From NCBI GenBank assembly GCA_016903675.1, contig JADQBA010000027.1:1-64000 (forward strand): a DNA stretch of 64,000 nucleotides, written 5' to 3'. Positions 44,048 through 53,003 of the stretch are shown here, one piece after another. The position numbers and the translations under genes are program-made. Position 1 is the first letter of the stretch; every line of letters starts with the position of its first letter. The DNA comes from Stigonema ocellatum SAG 48.90 = DSM 106950 (GTDB lineage Bacteria > Cyanobacteriota > Cyanobacteriia > Cyanobacteriales > Nostocaceae). A model generated the notes under the pieces. The model did not search any database. It was not told where the DNA came from and saw only the letters and a list, made by a program, of their open reading frames with translations.

Positions 44048-44812
44048 CTACGCCATGACCATGCCGCCATCAACGTTAAAGACTTGACCTGTGATGTATG
44101 CCGCAGCGGGGTCTGCGGCGAGAAAGCGCACCATGCCGGCGACTTCTTCCGGTTGACCGTAGCGACTTAAAGGGATGTATTTAAGAATTTCTTCAGCATT
44201 GAAATTGCTTGTCATGTCAGTGGCGATGAAACCGGGGGCGACGGCGTTAACGGTGATACCGCGAGAAGCAAATTCTTTCGCGATGGTTTTGGTAAAGCCG
44301 ATGACGCCTGCTTTGGCGGCGCTGTAGTTGGCTTGTCCAGGGTTTCCCATCAGTCCAGCTACGGAGGTAATATTGATAATCCGCCCAGAACGTTGCTTCA
44401 GCATGACTTTACTGACGGCACGAGTACAGAAGAAAACACCAGTAAGATTAAGGTCAATGACGGCTTGCCAATCTTCTGGCTTCATTCGTAAAAGTAGCGC
44501 ATCGCGGGTAATACCTGCATTGTTAACCAAGATATCGACGCGATTAAACTTGGACATCACACTCAACTGCAACGCTTCTACTTGATCCAATTTGGAAACA
44601 TCAGCCTTCAATGCGATCGCACTTCCTCCAGCTTTTGTAATTATATCCACCAATTCTGTTGCTGCATCACTTGAACTGGCGTAATTCACCACTACGGTTG
44701 CTCCCGATGTGGCTAACTCAAGGGCGATCGCACGTCCAATTCCCCGTGAAGCACCCGTGACAATTGCCACCTGTCCGCGCAACCTCTGCAAGTTTTCTGG
44801 CAATAGTTCCAT
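44048..44812 (-). CDS. fabG: 3-oxoacyl-[acyl-carrier-protein] reductase
   Basis: This SDR enzyme reduces 3-ketoacyl-ACP with NADPH in fatty-acid elongation. The 254-residue protein has the N-terminal TGASRGIG, NNAG in LVNNAGITRDALLLRM, and catalytic Ser (INITSVAG), Tyr and Lys (YSAAKAG). The C-terminus GFIATDMTSNF and YITGQVFNVDGGMVMA is typical of FabG. It lies downstream of groEL in the same direction but upstream in coordinate order, with an STRR (AACTCCT) between, so it has its own promoter. The active site is complete. Confidence 0.93.
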   Translation of the reverse strand: MELLPENLQRLRGQVAIVTGASRGIGRAIALELATSGATVVVNYASSSDAATELVDIITKAGGSAIALKADVSKLDQVEALQLSVMSKFNRVDILVNNAGITRDALLLRMKPEDWQAVIDLNLTGVFFCTRAVSKVMLKQRSGRIINITSVAGLMGNPGQANYSAAKAGVIGFTKTIAKEFASRGITVNAVAPGFIATDMTSNFNAEEILKYIPLSRYGQPEEVAGMVRFLAADPAAAYITGQVFNVDGGMVMA

Positions 44813-44890
44813 CAGTATTCCTCTTTACTGTTTTACCGCGCTAATTATCATAGGGTGATTCCTGGCGTAATGTTAGTGGTTATCTGAACA

Positions 44891-45085
44891 GAGGGGACTT
44901 GGGGGACTTGGAGGACTTGGAGGACTTGGGAGAGGTGTTTATAAATCCTGCATTGCTATATAGCAATCCGTGCAGGAATCACAAACACCTCCCCCTCATC
45001 CCCCTTGTCCCCCTTGTCCCCCTTGTCCCCCTCATCCCCCTCATCCCCCTCATCCCCCTCATCCCCCTCATCCCCCTTGTCCCCG
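44891..45085. repeat. GGGGGACTTGG / CCCCCTTGTC tandem tracts
   Basis: GACTTGG units at 44896-44937 are followed by about ten CCCCCTTGT/CCCCCTCAT 9-mers from 44990 to 45085. The arms are complementary in part. Confidence 0.85.
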
Positions 45086-45160
45086 ATAATTTATTCGTAG
45101 GCGGATAGGCTGCAATCTCTTACCATAGAAGTCAAACCATAAAAAACTGATGCGTGCTAT

Positions 45161-45478
45161 ATGGCTACAAAAAAGCAATTCAACAGCTTTGAAGAAATGT
45201 TATCTGGTTCTGATGTACCTGTGCTAGTCGATTTTTACGCTGACTGGTGTGGTCCTTGTCAGATGATGGCCCCGATCTTAGAGCAAGTCAACACACACCT
45301 CCACGGTCGCGTGCGAGTTGTCAAAATTGATACAGAAAAATATCCTGAACTGGCAACTCAGTATGGAATTGAAGCCTTACCAACCCTAGTACTGTTTAAG
45401 CAGGGTCAGCCAGTGGATCGGATTGAGGGTGTGTTACAAACGCCACAGTTGGTAGAACGCTTAAAATCGAGAATTTAA
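45161..45478 (+). CDS. thioredoxin, y-type (TrxQ-like)
   Basis: The 105-residue protein disulfide reductase has the active site DWCGPCQMMAPI, the cis-Pro loop ALPTLVLFKQGQ and the typical cyanobacterial start ATKKQFNSFEEMLSGSDVPVLVDFYA. The sequence pattern, as I recall it for Synechocystis Slr1139, points to the y-type thioredoxin, used for peroxiredoxin and redox-stress targets and reduced by ferredoxin-thioredoxin reductase. Both Cys and the conserved Lys-Ile-Asp strand (VVKIDTEKYP) are present. A minisatellite lies just upstream. Confidence 0.92.
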   Translation: MATKKQFNSFEEMLSGSDVPVLVDFYADWCGPCQMMAPILEQVNTHLHGRVRVVKIDTEKYPELATQYGIEALPTLVLFKQGQPVDRIEGVLQTPQLVERLKSRI

Positions 45479-45565
45479 TTATGATATGGGTATGGGGTAT
45501 AAATTGGCGAATTTCTCTACATATGACTTTTCTTCACCAATGCCCAATGCCTCATGCCCATTGCC

Positions 45566-45823
45566 TTAACTTCTTTCCTGCTGATCTAACCAAATAAATA
45601 AATCAGCGATTGATGAAATTCTCAAAAGTGCCCTTCCTAATGCTTCTAGCTTTTCCTTGTTTAAAACTTGAACTCTCTCAATAATTGACGAATCAATTTC
45701 ACCAAAGCGTTCATTAAGTAAAAACATACAGAATTTAAGCGCTTCTTTTTGTTCGCCCTTCTGCCAAATATCCTGATAAATCACTGACTCCTGCATAATA
45801 TCCTCGCTCAATAACTGACGAAT
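45566..45823 (-). pseudogene. DUF4351/Rpn-type nuclease C-terminal fragment
   Basis: The minus strand reads IRQLLSEDIMQESVIYQDI, KGEQKEALKFCMFLLNERFG and ends RISSIADLFIWLDQQERS. This is the C-terminal tail of the Rpn/DUF4351 PD-(D/E)XK transposase-like nucleases of cyanobacteria. The nuclease part is missing. The sequence turns into GGAGTGAGGAGTTAGG repeat at about 45824, so the 5' part was lost at a minisatellite. It cannot be active as it stands. Confidence 0.75.
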
Positions 45824-45837
45824 TGGGGAGTGAGGAG

Positions 45838-46461
45838 TTAGGAGTGAGGAGTTAGGAGCGATCCAAATTCTGGTTCTGGATTGCTTACGGGTTTGACATA
45901 AAAATTATATACGTGTTGATCTGTTTTGTCTTCCAAATTGACATACTGTGAAGTTGATAGCGGTGGGAAAAAGTATGGCTGGAATTGACTCAAACTTTCA
46001 CAAGTTTCCAGGGGGAAGGGTTTGCTTTCTGGCATATCATTCCATCCGATGATGAGAACACCACCTTGACGTAAGCAATCGAAGCACCCACCAAATGCTT
46101 TTTCAACTTCTTCCCTCTCATTCAATCCCCACCCAAAAACTCCATTACATATGATTAAATCGAAAACATTGTCTGGAAAGTGAAGCTTTAAATCGCTAAG
46201 TGAGCCAACAATGTGATTTTTGGCTCCATAGATCTTTTTCATTGGGTTGAGTTCAATTGTCCAGTATTCTTTTTTTGTAAACCATTTTTCATAGTGCTTT
46301 GTATAATGAGCACATCCTACAAATAGCACTTTTGCAAATTCCTCATGAGCAACAAAATAGGGAATAATTTTTTGCTCTAATATGTAGCGATCGTGATTAA
46401 TGATGGGCATCTCCCAACCCATAACTAAATAGATATATCGTTTTAAACGTTCCAAAACCAT
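45838..46461 (-). CDS. class I SAM-dependent methyltransferase
   Basis: The protein has 207 residues. The SAM-binding core reads VLFVGCAHYTKHYEKWF (motif I, with a GCA in place of GxG), YWTIELNPMKKIYGA (the acidic ribose-binding residue), DNVFDLIICNGVFGWGLN (motif IV) and CLRQGGVLIIGWND. The acceptor is unknown. The C-terminal residues (FGSLLTPHS) are encoded by GGAGTGAGGAGTTAGG repeat, so the original stop has probably been replaced. The N-terminus (MVLERLKRYIYLVMGWEMPI) is hydrophobic and may contact membrane. It is AT-rich. Confidence 0.75.
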   Translation of the reverse strand: MVLERLKRYIYLVMGWEMPIINHDRYILEQKIIPYFVAHEEFAKVLFVGCAHYTKHYEKWFTKKEYWTIELNPMKKIYGAKNHIVGSLSDLKLHFPDNVFDLIICNGVFGWGLNEREEVEKAFGGCFDCLRQGGVLIIGWNDMPESKPFPLETCESLSQFQPYFFPPLSTSQYVNLEDKTDQHVYNFYVKPVSNPEPEFGSLLTPHS

Positions 46462-46688
46462 TTTTGTCTCCTTTGAGATAGCTATGTTTTATTGTGCCTA
46501 CCTATTTAATTAGATCACAAAGTTACCAATTTGCCAAGTTAATACTCGCAAGGCGAACTGATTAAAAGTTTGATTGTAGCAGTCCGTGCAGGAGTTGTGA
46601 AAGTCCAGAAACCGGGTTTCGCCAAAGTTACCCGGTTTCTAAAGTATGGAATTTTCACTCTTGTAATATGCTATACCTAATGGGATAG

Positions 46689-46872
46689 CTGACATCTTGC
46701 ACCACCCAGATAGCACATTAAAAAATAACTCAGCATCCGCCTAGGACTCGAAGTCCTAGGCTCATAGCATAAGTCCTCTAAAAGAGGACTGAATGAGTTT
46801 TGAAAGTACTGTTAATTTTATGACTCTTTACTTGGGTTGCTGTGGTTTATACGTAGAGGTGCAAGATATGAG
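46689..46872. mobile_element. MITE-like element, family C (copy 2)
   Basis: Ends CTGACATCTTGCACC and GGTGCAAGATATGAG as in 42011-42121. The interior is different and includes the palindromes GCCTAGGACT/AGTCCTAGGC and GTCCTCTAAAAGAGGAC, so only the ends are shared. Confidence 0.5.
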
Positions 46873-46883
46873 CTACTCAGTTA

Positions 46884-47079
46884 GGACTTACGCATTGACA
46901 GAGACAAACAACTATGCATTATCTCTCGTTACAAGCATCGGCTTGTAATGCTCTTGTAGTGGGCTGCTGCCTCCTGTCAAATCGGGAGGCAGCAGCCCTC
47001 CTTGAACGAGGTAGGGCAAGACTTTTAGCTTAATGAGCCTCTAATGCACATGATGGTCAATGTGTAAAGTGCTTAACTC
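46884..47079. mobile_element. MITE-like element, family A (copy 2)
   Basis: It begins GGACTTACGCATTGAC and ends GGTCAATGTGTAAAGTGC, the reverse complement of the left end of copy 1 (6033-6208). The internal segment GGCTGCTGCCTCC...GGAGGCAGCAGCC is a strong hairpin. It ends about 70 bases upstream of the dynamin operon. Confidence 0.5.
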
Positions 47080-47149
47080 TTAGTATATTTGCTGACGCTA
47101 TTTTAGCAGTTATTGCTTAACATCGCTCTAGGATTTACTAGAGGGCAAG

Positions 47150-49672
47150 ATGTCTGAGCAAACCTTAGTAGCCGCTCTTGAACTAAACTACCGATTTTTA
47201 ATGCTCACACATATAGTGTGTGCCGATCAGCAAATTCACAATGCAGAGGCAAAAGCTCTACAGCAACTAACACACCAGACCAACATAGGACAGCGCACCA
47301 TCGAAGAGATGGAGAAGATACTGGCGCAAGATGAACACCTGCTAAGTGTGGAGGATGTGGCGCGTAGAGTCCCGCCGGGTCAACAGAGTGAGGTCATGCG
47401 GCAAATGCTGGCGATCGCCCATGTTGACGGTTTCTTTTCACCGTTAGAGCGTGAGATGGTGGGGCTGGTAGGAGGGATTTGGAATTGGTCTAAGGGCGAA
47501 ATAGAGCGGTTTATTCAACAAGCAGAAGACTTCGGTGCTGTGAAAAGCTCTGTTGATGACGACAATAATCAACGAGGACTTTCTGTTGGTGCGCGTTTTG
47601 TAAAAGGAGCGGATTCTATTTTATCACGCGGACTTGTGGACAATTTAGCAAAAATAGTCCCTGGAAATGTCGGACGCCAAATTGAAGAATTGCGACGGGA
47701 AATTTTATTAGCTGGACCAGAATATGATGACGCCATTCAGCAATGTGCAGCGATCGCCACTGAAGATTACAAGTTTGCAGAAGTTGCTCTTAAAGGAACT
47801 CGGTTAGCACTTAACAATTTGGGCAAAGGTCTCCAAGACCAAGTCGCAGCTATCCAAAGTAAAACAACTCGTAAGGGTGAAGCTAAAACTGCACTGGAGG
47901 TAGCAAAGCAGCTTGAGACGACCAGAAAGGCTCTCATGGTAGAAATTCTTAAAGAAATTGAAAGTTTAAGCGAATCGCTTTCTGCTAAGCAACGCGCTCT
48001 CAATCATTTCAGCATCGCTTTTATGGGTAAAACCAAAGCTGGAAAAAGCACTCTTCATGCCATTATTACAGGTGAAGGCTGGGAAGCTATCGGTGTAGGT
48101 AAACAGCGTACCACTCGTTTGAATCGAGTGTATGAGTGGAAAAATATTCGGATTATTGATACTCCTGGAATTGGTGCACCTGGAGGCAAAACAGATGAAG
48201 AAATCGCCCAAAGTGTTATCGAAGAATCTGATGTGATTTGTTATGTGGTAACAAATGACAGCATCCAAGAAACCGAGTTTAATTTTTTGCAACTGTTAAA
48301 GAAAAAAGCCAAACCGCTAATTATTCTGCTGAATGTTAAGCATAACCTGCGCGACTCTCGACGTTTAGAGCATTTCTTAAAAGAGCCAGATAAACTATTT
48401 GCTATAGAAGGAACAAGTGGTCTTGGTGGACACATTGAGCGCATTCGTCGCTATGCTCAACAGCATTACGCTAACGACTACTTTGATATTATTCCGGTCA
48501 TGCTTCTCGCGGCGCAGCTTTCCCGCGAACCAGAACACAAAGAGCTTAAAGATAACCTCTTCAAGGCTAGCCGGATGCAGAATTTTCTTGATTCAATCCG
48601 CGTGTCTCTGGTTGAACATGGACCTATCAGGCGATCGCAAACCTTGCTCGGTTCTACAGTAGGTGTAATTGACAACCCTTATAAATGGGTGAATCAACAA
48701 GCCCAACTCTATCAGCAGTTGACAGATACACTAAAAACCAAGCGTGATACGATCCGCAAAGACATCCAAAAAGCAGCAAAGGACAATAGTGCATCTTTAC
48801 TGCAATACATCGAGGCGATTTTTCAAGATGCTTTAAATGCTATTCCATCCTTTGCAGAAGACCATTGGGACTCGAACGAGATGGATTTGAAGCTTGGTTG
48901 GGAGCAAAAACTTAAAGCTATCCACTTTGATGAGCGCTGGAAAAATGCCTATGAGGAGACTAGCAAAAAATTCAATAAAGAAGTTCAAGAAGTGCTTGAG
49001 GAAGTGGGGAATGAATTACAACTGATTGCTAAACTAGGCGGTGGGAATTTCACGTTTACTGAGCAGGATTCAAATAATTTTCGAGATTTCCTGCGAATAG
49101 GTAGAAACATTCTGGGGATAGCAGGTGCTGTTATAACTAAGTTTGCCCCTCCTATTGGCATTGCTATTGGGATTGCAGCTACAATTGTTGGCTTGATGAC
49201 CGAACTTTTCAAATCTAAAGCTGAAAAGCGCCGGGAAGCTGTCCAAAAAATATCAAATTCATTATCTAGTCAACTCAACAATTATCACCAAACGACTCGC
49301 CAGCAGGCTAAGGATGACTTTGGTAAGTATTGTGATGCTGTAGCCATGAACATGAACACCTACTTTGACGAATTGATTCAAGGTTTAGAAGCTATTATTG
49401 AACAGCTTGAAACAGCCAAAAGTAAATTAGATGGAACTGCTAATTATCTTAATCGTGCTTACGCCAAGCGAATCATTGATTGGTGTCTTGATAAATACGA
49501 ACCACTGACTGACGAGCTTATTTATAAAAACATTGCCAAAGTTAAACGTGATTTTGGGCGCAGCATGACTATTGAAACAAAATTAGACTTGCATCTCAAA
49601 AAATCACAGAGTGTTCTCAACCGAGTTCTGCAAGAGGACGTTTCCATTAAAAGTATCAAATCTTCCAAATAG
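47150..49672 (+). CDS. TerB-like plus dynamin-like GTPase, 840 aa (first gene of pair)
   Basis: A large GTPase of the bacterial dynamin type. Residues 1-128 are helical and resemble TerB/DjlA (MLTHIVCADQQIHNAEAKALQQL, AIAHVDGFFSPLEREMV). The G domain has G1 GKTKAGKS (293-300), G2 Thr 321/322, G3 DTPG (337-340), and an atypical G4, LNVKHN, in place of N/TKxD. Long helices follow, with a hydrophobic hairpin (about 650-687, ILGIAGAVITKFAPPIGIAIG) that could act as a membrane paddle, and more coiled helices. The second dynamin gene starts 12 bases after its stop. Bacterial dynamins such as LeoA and DynA remodel membranes and some protect against phage. The function here is inferred from domains. 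Confidence 0.85.
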   Translation: MSEQTLVAALELNYRFLMLTHIVCADQQIHNAEAKALQQLTHQTNIGQRTIEEMEKILAQDEHLLSVEDVARRVPPGQQSEVMRQMLAIAHVDGFFSPLEREMVGLVGGIWNWSKGEIERFIQQAEDFGAVKSSVDDDNNQRGLSVGARFVKGADSILSRGLVDNLAKIVPGNVGRQIEELRREILLAGPEYDDAIQQCAAIATEDYKFAEVALKGTRLALNNLGKGLQDQVAAIQSKTTRKGEAKTALEVAKQLETTRKALMVEILKEIESLSESLSAKQRALNHFSIAFMGKTKAGKSTLHAIITGEGWEAIGVGKQRTTRLNRVYEWKNIRIIDTPGIGAPGGKTDEEIAQSVIEESDVICYVVTNDSIQETEFNFLQLLKKKAKPLIILLNVKHNLRDSRRLEHFLKEPDKLFAIEGTSGLGGHIERIRRYAQQHYANDYFDIIPVMLLAAQLSREPEHKELKDNLFKASRMQNFLDSIRVSLVEHGPIRRSQTLLGSTVGVIDNPYKWVNQQAQLYQQLTDTLKTKRDTIRKDIQKAAKDNSASLLQYIEAIFQDALNAIPSFAEDHWDSNEMDLKLGWEQKLKAIHFDERWKNAYEETSKKFNKEVQEVLEEVGNELQLIAKLGGGNFTFTEQDSNNFRDFLRIGRNILGIAGAVITKFAPPIGIAIGIAATIVGLMTELFKSKAEKRREAVQKISNSLSSQLNNYHQTTRQQAKDDFGKYCDAVAMNMNTYFDELIQGLEAIIEQLETAKSKLDGTANYLNRAYAKRIIDWCLDKYEPLTDELIYKNIAKVKRDFGRSMTIETKLDLHLKKSQSVLNRVLQEDVSIKSIKSSK

Positions 49673-49684
49673 GAGTAAACACAC

Positions 49685-51439
49685 ATGACTCAGAATAAAC
49701 AAAACTTCAACGCTGCTGCTGCTGGGGATAAGTTCAAGAAGACCTTGGTGAAATTTGATGATGTGCTAGTTCAAGGAAACCACCCTGAACTAACAGCTAT
49801 CCGCAAAAAACTGCGTGAGGAATTGAAAGAGTATTGGGAGCAGGGAATTCTTACAGTAGCTTTTGTTGGTCAATATAACGCAGGTAAATCTACCACCATT
49901 TCTGCTCTCACAGGAAGGCGTGATATTCGCATTGATTCTGATATTGCAACAGACAAAACTGCTAGTTATGACTGGAACAGCATCAAGCTGATAGATACAC
50001 CAGGGCTGTTTACAGACCGTATTGATCATGATGAGATTACTTATGAGGCTATTAATAAAGCCGACTTGTTGGTTTTCTGCCTCACTTATATGCTTTTTGA
50101 CTCAGTGACAGCGGAAAATTTCAAGAAGTTAGCCTATGAAAAAGGTTATCGCTGGAAAATGATGCTTGTCATTAATAAAATGTCTGATGAAGCAGGAGAA
50201 GAGACGCAAAAAATTGCCAACTATCGAAAAAGTCTAGCTGAAGCACTTAAACCTTACAGTATCGATGAATTTCCTATCTGCTTCATCGATGCTAAAGATT
50301 TTTGTGAAGGCGTAGACACACAAGAGGATTTTCTTATTGAAATCAGCCGTTTCCAAACTTTTATTGATGCTCTTAATAATTTTGTAGCTCGCCGTGCAGC
50401 GCTGGCTCGTTTCGATACACCGATTAGAATTGCCCTAGGCTGTGTTGATGAGGCTCAGTTGAGTTTCACTCGCAATTCTAGCGAAGACTCTGCTTTTTTG
50501 GAAGTCCTGACACGGTTATCTCGAACTGTGAGGAAAGAACGCGATCGCCTGCGAACCAAGGTGAAGAATATAGCTTTAGAAATGTCGTCCGCAGTTGCGA
50601 AGGAAGGCATAATCCTATCCACTGTTGTAGGAACAGAGCAAAACTTTGATATCCTTAATAAACAAGCTGAACTTCATGTGCAGAAACATTATGAGAAAGC
50701 CGAAAGTAAAATACAAGAAGTTGTTGATACAGCAGTTGAGTCGATCCGAGAAGAAGTTGAACAAGTGCTTTCAGGAAATTTAGTCCAGACCTTTGTAGCT
50801 TGTCTAGAAAAAAGTCAAAATGTATCTGGTGAGAATATAGATTCTAGTATGGATACAGAGCGGATTAAAGGTCAAGTAACTTGGCTACAAAATATTGCAG
50901 GTACAGCAGGAGTCGAATTGAGCAATTTTGCAACCAGGAGTTTTGTCAATACTGCAGGACAGGGTTTTCTTCGCTCTATAGATGTTGCAGGAAGTGGTCT
51001 ACATCAGGGTGTTTTGGCTGTAGGAAAATTCGTCGGTTTTAAGTTTAAACCTTGGCAGGCGGTTGGTATTGCCAAAAATATTGGTAATGCTGCCAAGTTT
51101 CTTGGTCCTGCTGTGGCGCTGATTGCAGTTGGAGTCGATATCCATGCAAGCATACAGGAAAAGCAACGAGAGAAGCAAATGGCTGATGTTCGCCGCGATA
51201 TTACCAGCCAGTTCCAAGCAATTGCCAAAGACCTGGAAAATCAGATAGAATTACAACTATGGGAAGTTGAATCACAGGTTTATGGCGAGATTGAAAAGCA
51301 AATTGCGATCGCTCGTCAGCTTGAAGTTAGTGCGATCGCGGCTTCAAATACTTGGGTCAAACAACTCGCAGAAATCCGCAAAGATTTTGAGTTGATTCTG
51401 GGCTACATAACGAAGGCGACGGAAAATACCGTAATGTGA
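49685..51439 (+). CDS. dynamin-like GTPase, 584 aa (second gene of pair)
   Basis: Second member of the tandem. The G domain is near the N-terminus: G1 GQYNAGKST (62-70), G2 Thr 89/92, G3 DTPG (104-107), G4 NKMSD (164-168), all canonical. The stalk is long and helical, with a hydrophobic segment (about 447-490, LAVGKFVGFKFKPWQAVGIA and GPAVALIAVGVDIHASI) that may insert into a membrane. The pair with unequal partners, one canonical and one with an altered G4, resembles LeoA-type and DynA-like heteromeric systems, where two GTPases work together. ATG at 49685 follows AGGAG by eight bases, so translation is coupled to the first gene. HIP1 sites are present, so it is long resident. Confidence 0.85.
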   Translation: MTQNKQNFNAAAAGDKFKKTLVKFDDVLVQGNHPELTAIRKKLREELKEYWEQGILTVAFVGQYNAGKSTTISALTGRRDIRIDSDIATDKTASYDWNSIKLIDTPGLFTDRIDHDEITYEAINKADLLVFCLTYMLFDSVTAENFKKLAYEKGYRWKMMLVINKMSDEAGEETQKIANYRKSLAEALKPYSIDEFPICFIDAKDFCEGVDTQEDFLIEISRFQTFIDALNNFVARRAALARFDTPIRIALGCVDEAQLSFTRNSSEDSAFLEVLTRLSRTVRKERDRLRTKVKNIALEMSSAVAKEGIILSTVVGTEQNFDILNKQAELHVQKHYEKAESKIQEVVDTAVESIREEVEQVLSGNLVQTFVACLEKSQNVSGENIDSSMDTERIKGQVTWLQNIAGTAGVELSNFATRSFVNTAGQGFLRSIDVAGSGLHQGVLAVGKFVGFKFKPWQAVGIAKNIGNAAKFLGPAVALIAVGVDIHASIQEKQREKQMADVRRDITSQFQAIAKDLENQIELQLWEVESQVYGEIEKQIAIARQLEVSAIAASNTWVKQLAEIRKDFELILGYITKATENTVM

Positions 51440-51599
51440 TGGAATTAAAGAGCGATCGTTGAAGGGCGCTGGGTTGGCTGCTTTCTTCATAGCAATTTTG
51501 GAATTTATGCTTTAACTTTTAGATTATGTATACCCTTTTATGGTACATCTTATTTTTTGTATTCATAAAAGTATAGTAATCTTTTGGTTATCTTGCAAA

Positions 51600-52109
51600 A
51601 TGCTGTGTTTAAAGTCATTTCCTAGTGCTGATTTATTTGACTCTTCTGAACTTGAAATGAAAGAAGAAATTTTTAGCAAATACAAGTATGCCTTAGGGTA
51701 TATTGGTGTAGATTTTGAAAGGGAGGATGTGCAAGAAGCTCTCCTGGATTGTATTGACGGTTTTGAAGATGCTATGCGTGCCACTATTGCGTATTGGTAC
51801 TGGCTAACAGAAAATTCTCAACCTTTCTATGCAAATGCTTGTTTTCTTCAAGCCATAGGTCAACGTTGGGATTCTCGATATTGGAAAGATGAATACTTAG
51901 ACAATCCTAATTTTAAAAACCCTTCCCTTGTGTGGTGGGAAGAAGCAGGAAGAGTCTGGGGATATGATTTACGCAATCAAATTATTGCTGATGTAAATAT
52001 AGATGAACAAGGTGAGTATATTTTGTTTCACACTGGGAAGAGAATAAGCTTTTCTGTAGCTAGAAGATGGGGTTGGGAAAGATTAAGGGAATATGCGTTA
52101 ACTATGTGA
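51600..52109 (+). CDS. hypothetical protein downstream of the dynamin pair
   Basis: Unrecognised, about 169 residues from ATG 51600 (or 150 from ATG 51657); a start at 51540 would include a hydrophobic stretch. Acidic N-terminal helices (MKEEIFSKYKYALGYIGVDF, EALLDCIDGFEDAMRATIAYW) lead to a Trp-rich C-terminal part (RYWKDEYLDN, SLVWWEEAGRVWGYDLRNQII, VARRWGWERLREYA). It is 160 bases after the second GTPase on the same strand, with an A/T-rich leader, so it could belong to the operon or have its own promoter. No link to the GTPases is visible in the protein itself. Low GC suggests acquisition. Confidence 0.6.
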   Translation: MLCLKSFPSADLFDSSELEMKEEIFSKYKYALGYIGVDFEREDVQEALLDCIDGFEDAMRATIAYWYWLTENSQPFYANACFLQAIGQRWDSRYWKDEYLDNPNFKNPSLVWWEEAGRVWGYDLRNQIIADVNIDEQGEYILFHTGKRISFSVARRWGWERLREYALTM

Positions 52110-52545
52110 ATGAATTATGAATTATGAATGATGAATTATGAAATTTTTAGAAATAGCAGAGGGTTTGCCCTGCACCTTGGAAGATGGGGGCAATTTGTGG
52201 ATCGAGGGGGTCAGCTTCGTTCATATTTTGCTTGCATCGGTTTGCGTTAAAACACTGATGGTTACTCATAAGTAAGTCGGCACAAATAAATAAAGGTTTG
52301 TAGTTGCGCTTCAGCGCCCTAGATATGAGCGCTCTCCGCGCAACTACAAGCCCTTACTTGCATTAATATAGTTCGGTTTTTCTGTGTCGGTCTACTTATA
52401 GCAATCCTAAATGATTTATAAACACCCAAGTCCTCAAAGTCCCCCAAGTATTCCTTGTCCCCCTCAGTATTGCTTTCCGGTAGACTCTCCCTTTACTGCG
52501 GATGAATGTTTAGATGAAGATTTTTTACCTGATTAGTTATGATAA
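52110..52545. other. intergenic region with direct and inverted repeats
   Basis: ATTATGAATTATGAAT short repeats follow the stop. The 91-base repeat (52166-52256) comes next, then a GTAGTTGCGC...GCGCAACTAC inverted repeat (52302-52349) whose relative lies at 61683-61730. The CCCCAAGTCC-type tract is near 52425. No gene was seen. Confidence 0.6.
52166..52256 (+). repeat. 91-bp direct repeat, left copy
   Basis: Nearly identical to 55228-55318 (about four mismatches). The two copies enclose about 3 kb of toxin-antitoxin and hypothetical genes. Confidence 0.85.
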
Positions 52546-52947
52546 TCAATCTATAAACAATCCAGCATCAACTTGGAAAAATTCACCCAATGCTTTCGCT
52601 TCTGCTTTACTAATTTCTCGCTTACCGTTGATAATTTCAGACACAACAGTACTCGAACCAATTACACCTATTAAATCAGTTTGTTTTAAATTTCGAGCTT
52701 CGATTAAATGGAGAAGCATTGATAATGGGGTTGTCTCACCCATTGGGTATTTTTCATCTTCATATTTCTCTATTAAAGCAATCAACAAGTCATATAAAGC
52801 CGATTCTTCAGATGTTCGGTTTTTTCGGTGTGCGAGTTCTTCGGCTATGAGTATTGCTTGTTCGTTTTCTGTATCATTTGTAATTACTTTTGGTTGATAC
52901 TTAGCTAGTAAAAGTGCGTAAGTTTCTGGATTAAAAGTAAGGGTTAT
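52546..52947 (-). pseudogene. HigA-type antitoxin (XRE), start codon lost
   Basis: The C-terminal part is a HTH domain: MLLHLIEARNLKQTDLIGVIGSSTVVSEIINGKREISKAEAKALGEFF, typical of HigA antitoxins. The frame stays open upstream to 52974, giving KITLTFNPETYALLLAKYQP, the usual HigA N-terminal domain, but with no canonical start codon. A GTG at 52955 after AAGGAG would be in frame if one A were added in the tract just after it. It reads 5 A's now and stops at TAA. So either a one-base deletion killed the gene, or a non-canonical ATA/CTG start is used, or there is a sequence error. No HigB toxin lies upstream. Confidence 0.7.
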
Positions 52948-53003
52948 TTTTCCACTTCTCCTTATCGTATTCAGTGTGAGTTAAAATATATTTTACAAAT
53001 CGA

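Larger units (their letters stand above)
46462..47149. other. intergenic region packed with mobile repeats
   Basis: From left to right it holds a GAAACCGGGTTTC/GAAACCCGG hairpin remnant (46607-46640), a family C element (46689-46872) and a family A element (46884-47079). Only about 70 bases remain before the dynamin operon. No gene was seen. Confidence 0.6.

Noticed and set aside
44990..45085. CCCCCTTGTCCCCCTCAT tandem array considered as a CRISPR array
   Set aside because: Units are 9 bases without spacers, typical STRR DNA. No cas genes or 23-37-base repeats occur anywhere in the window.
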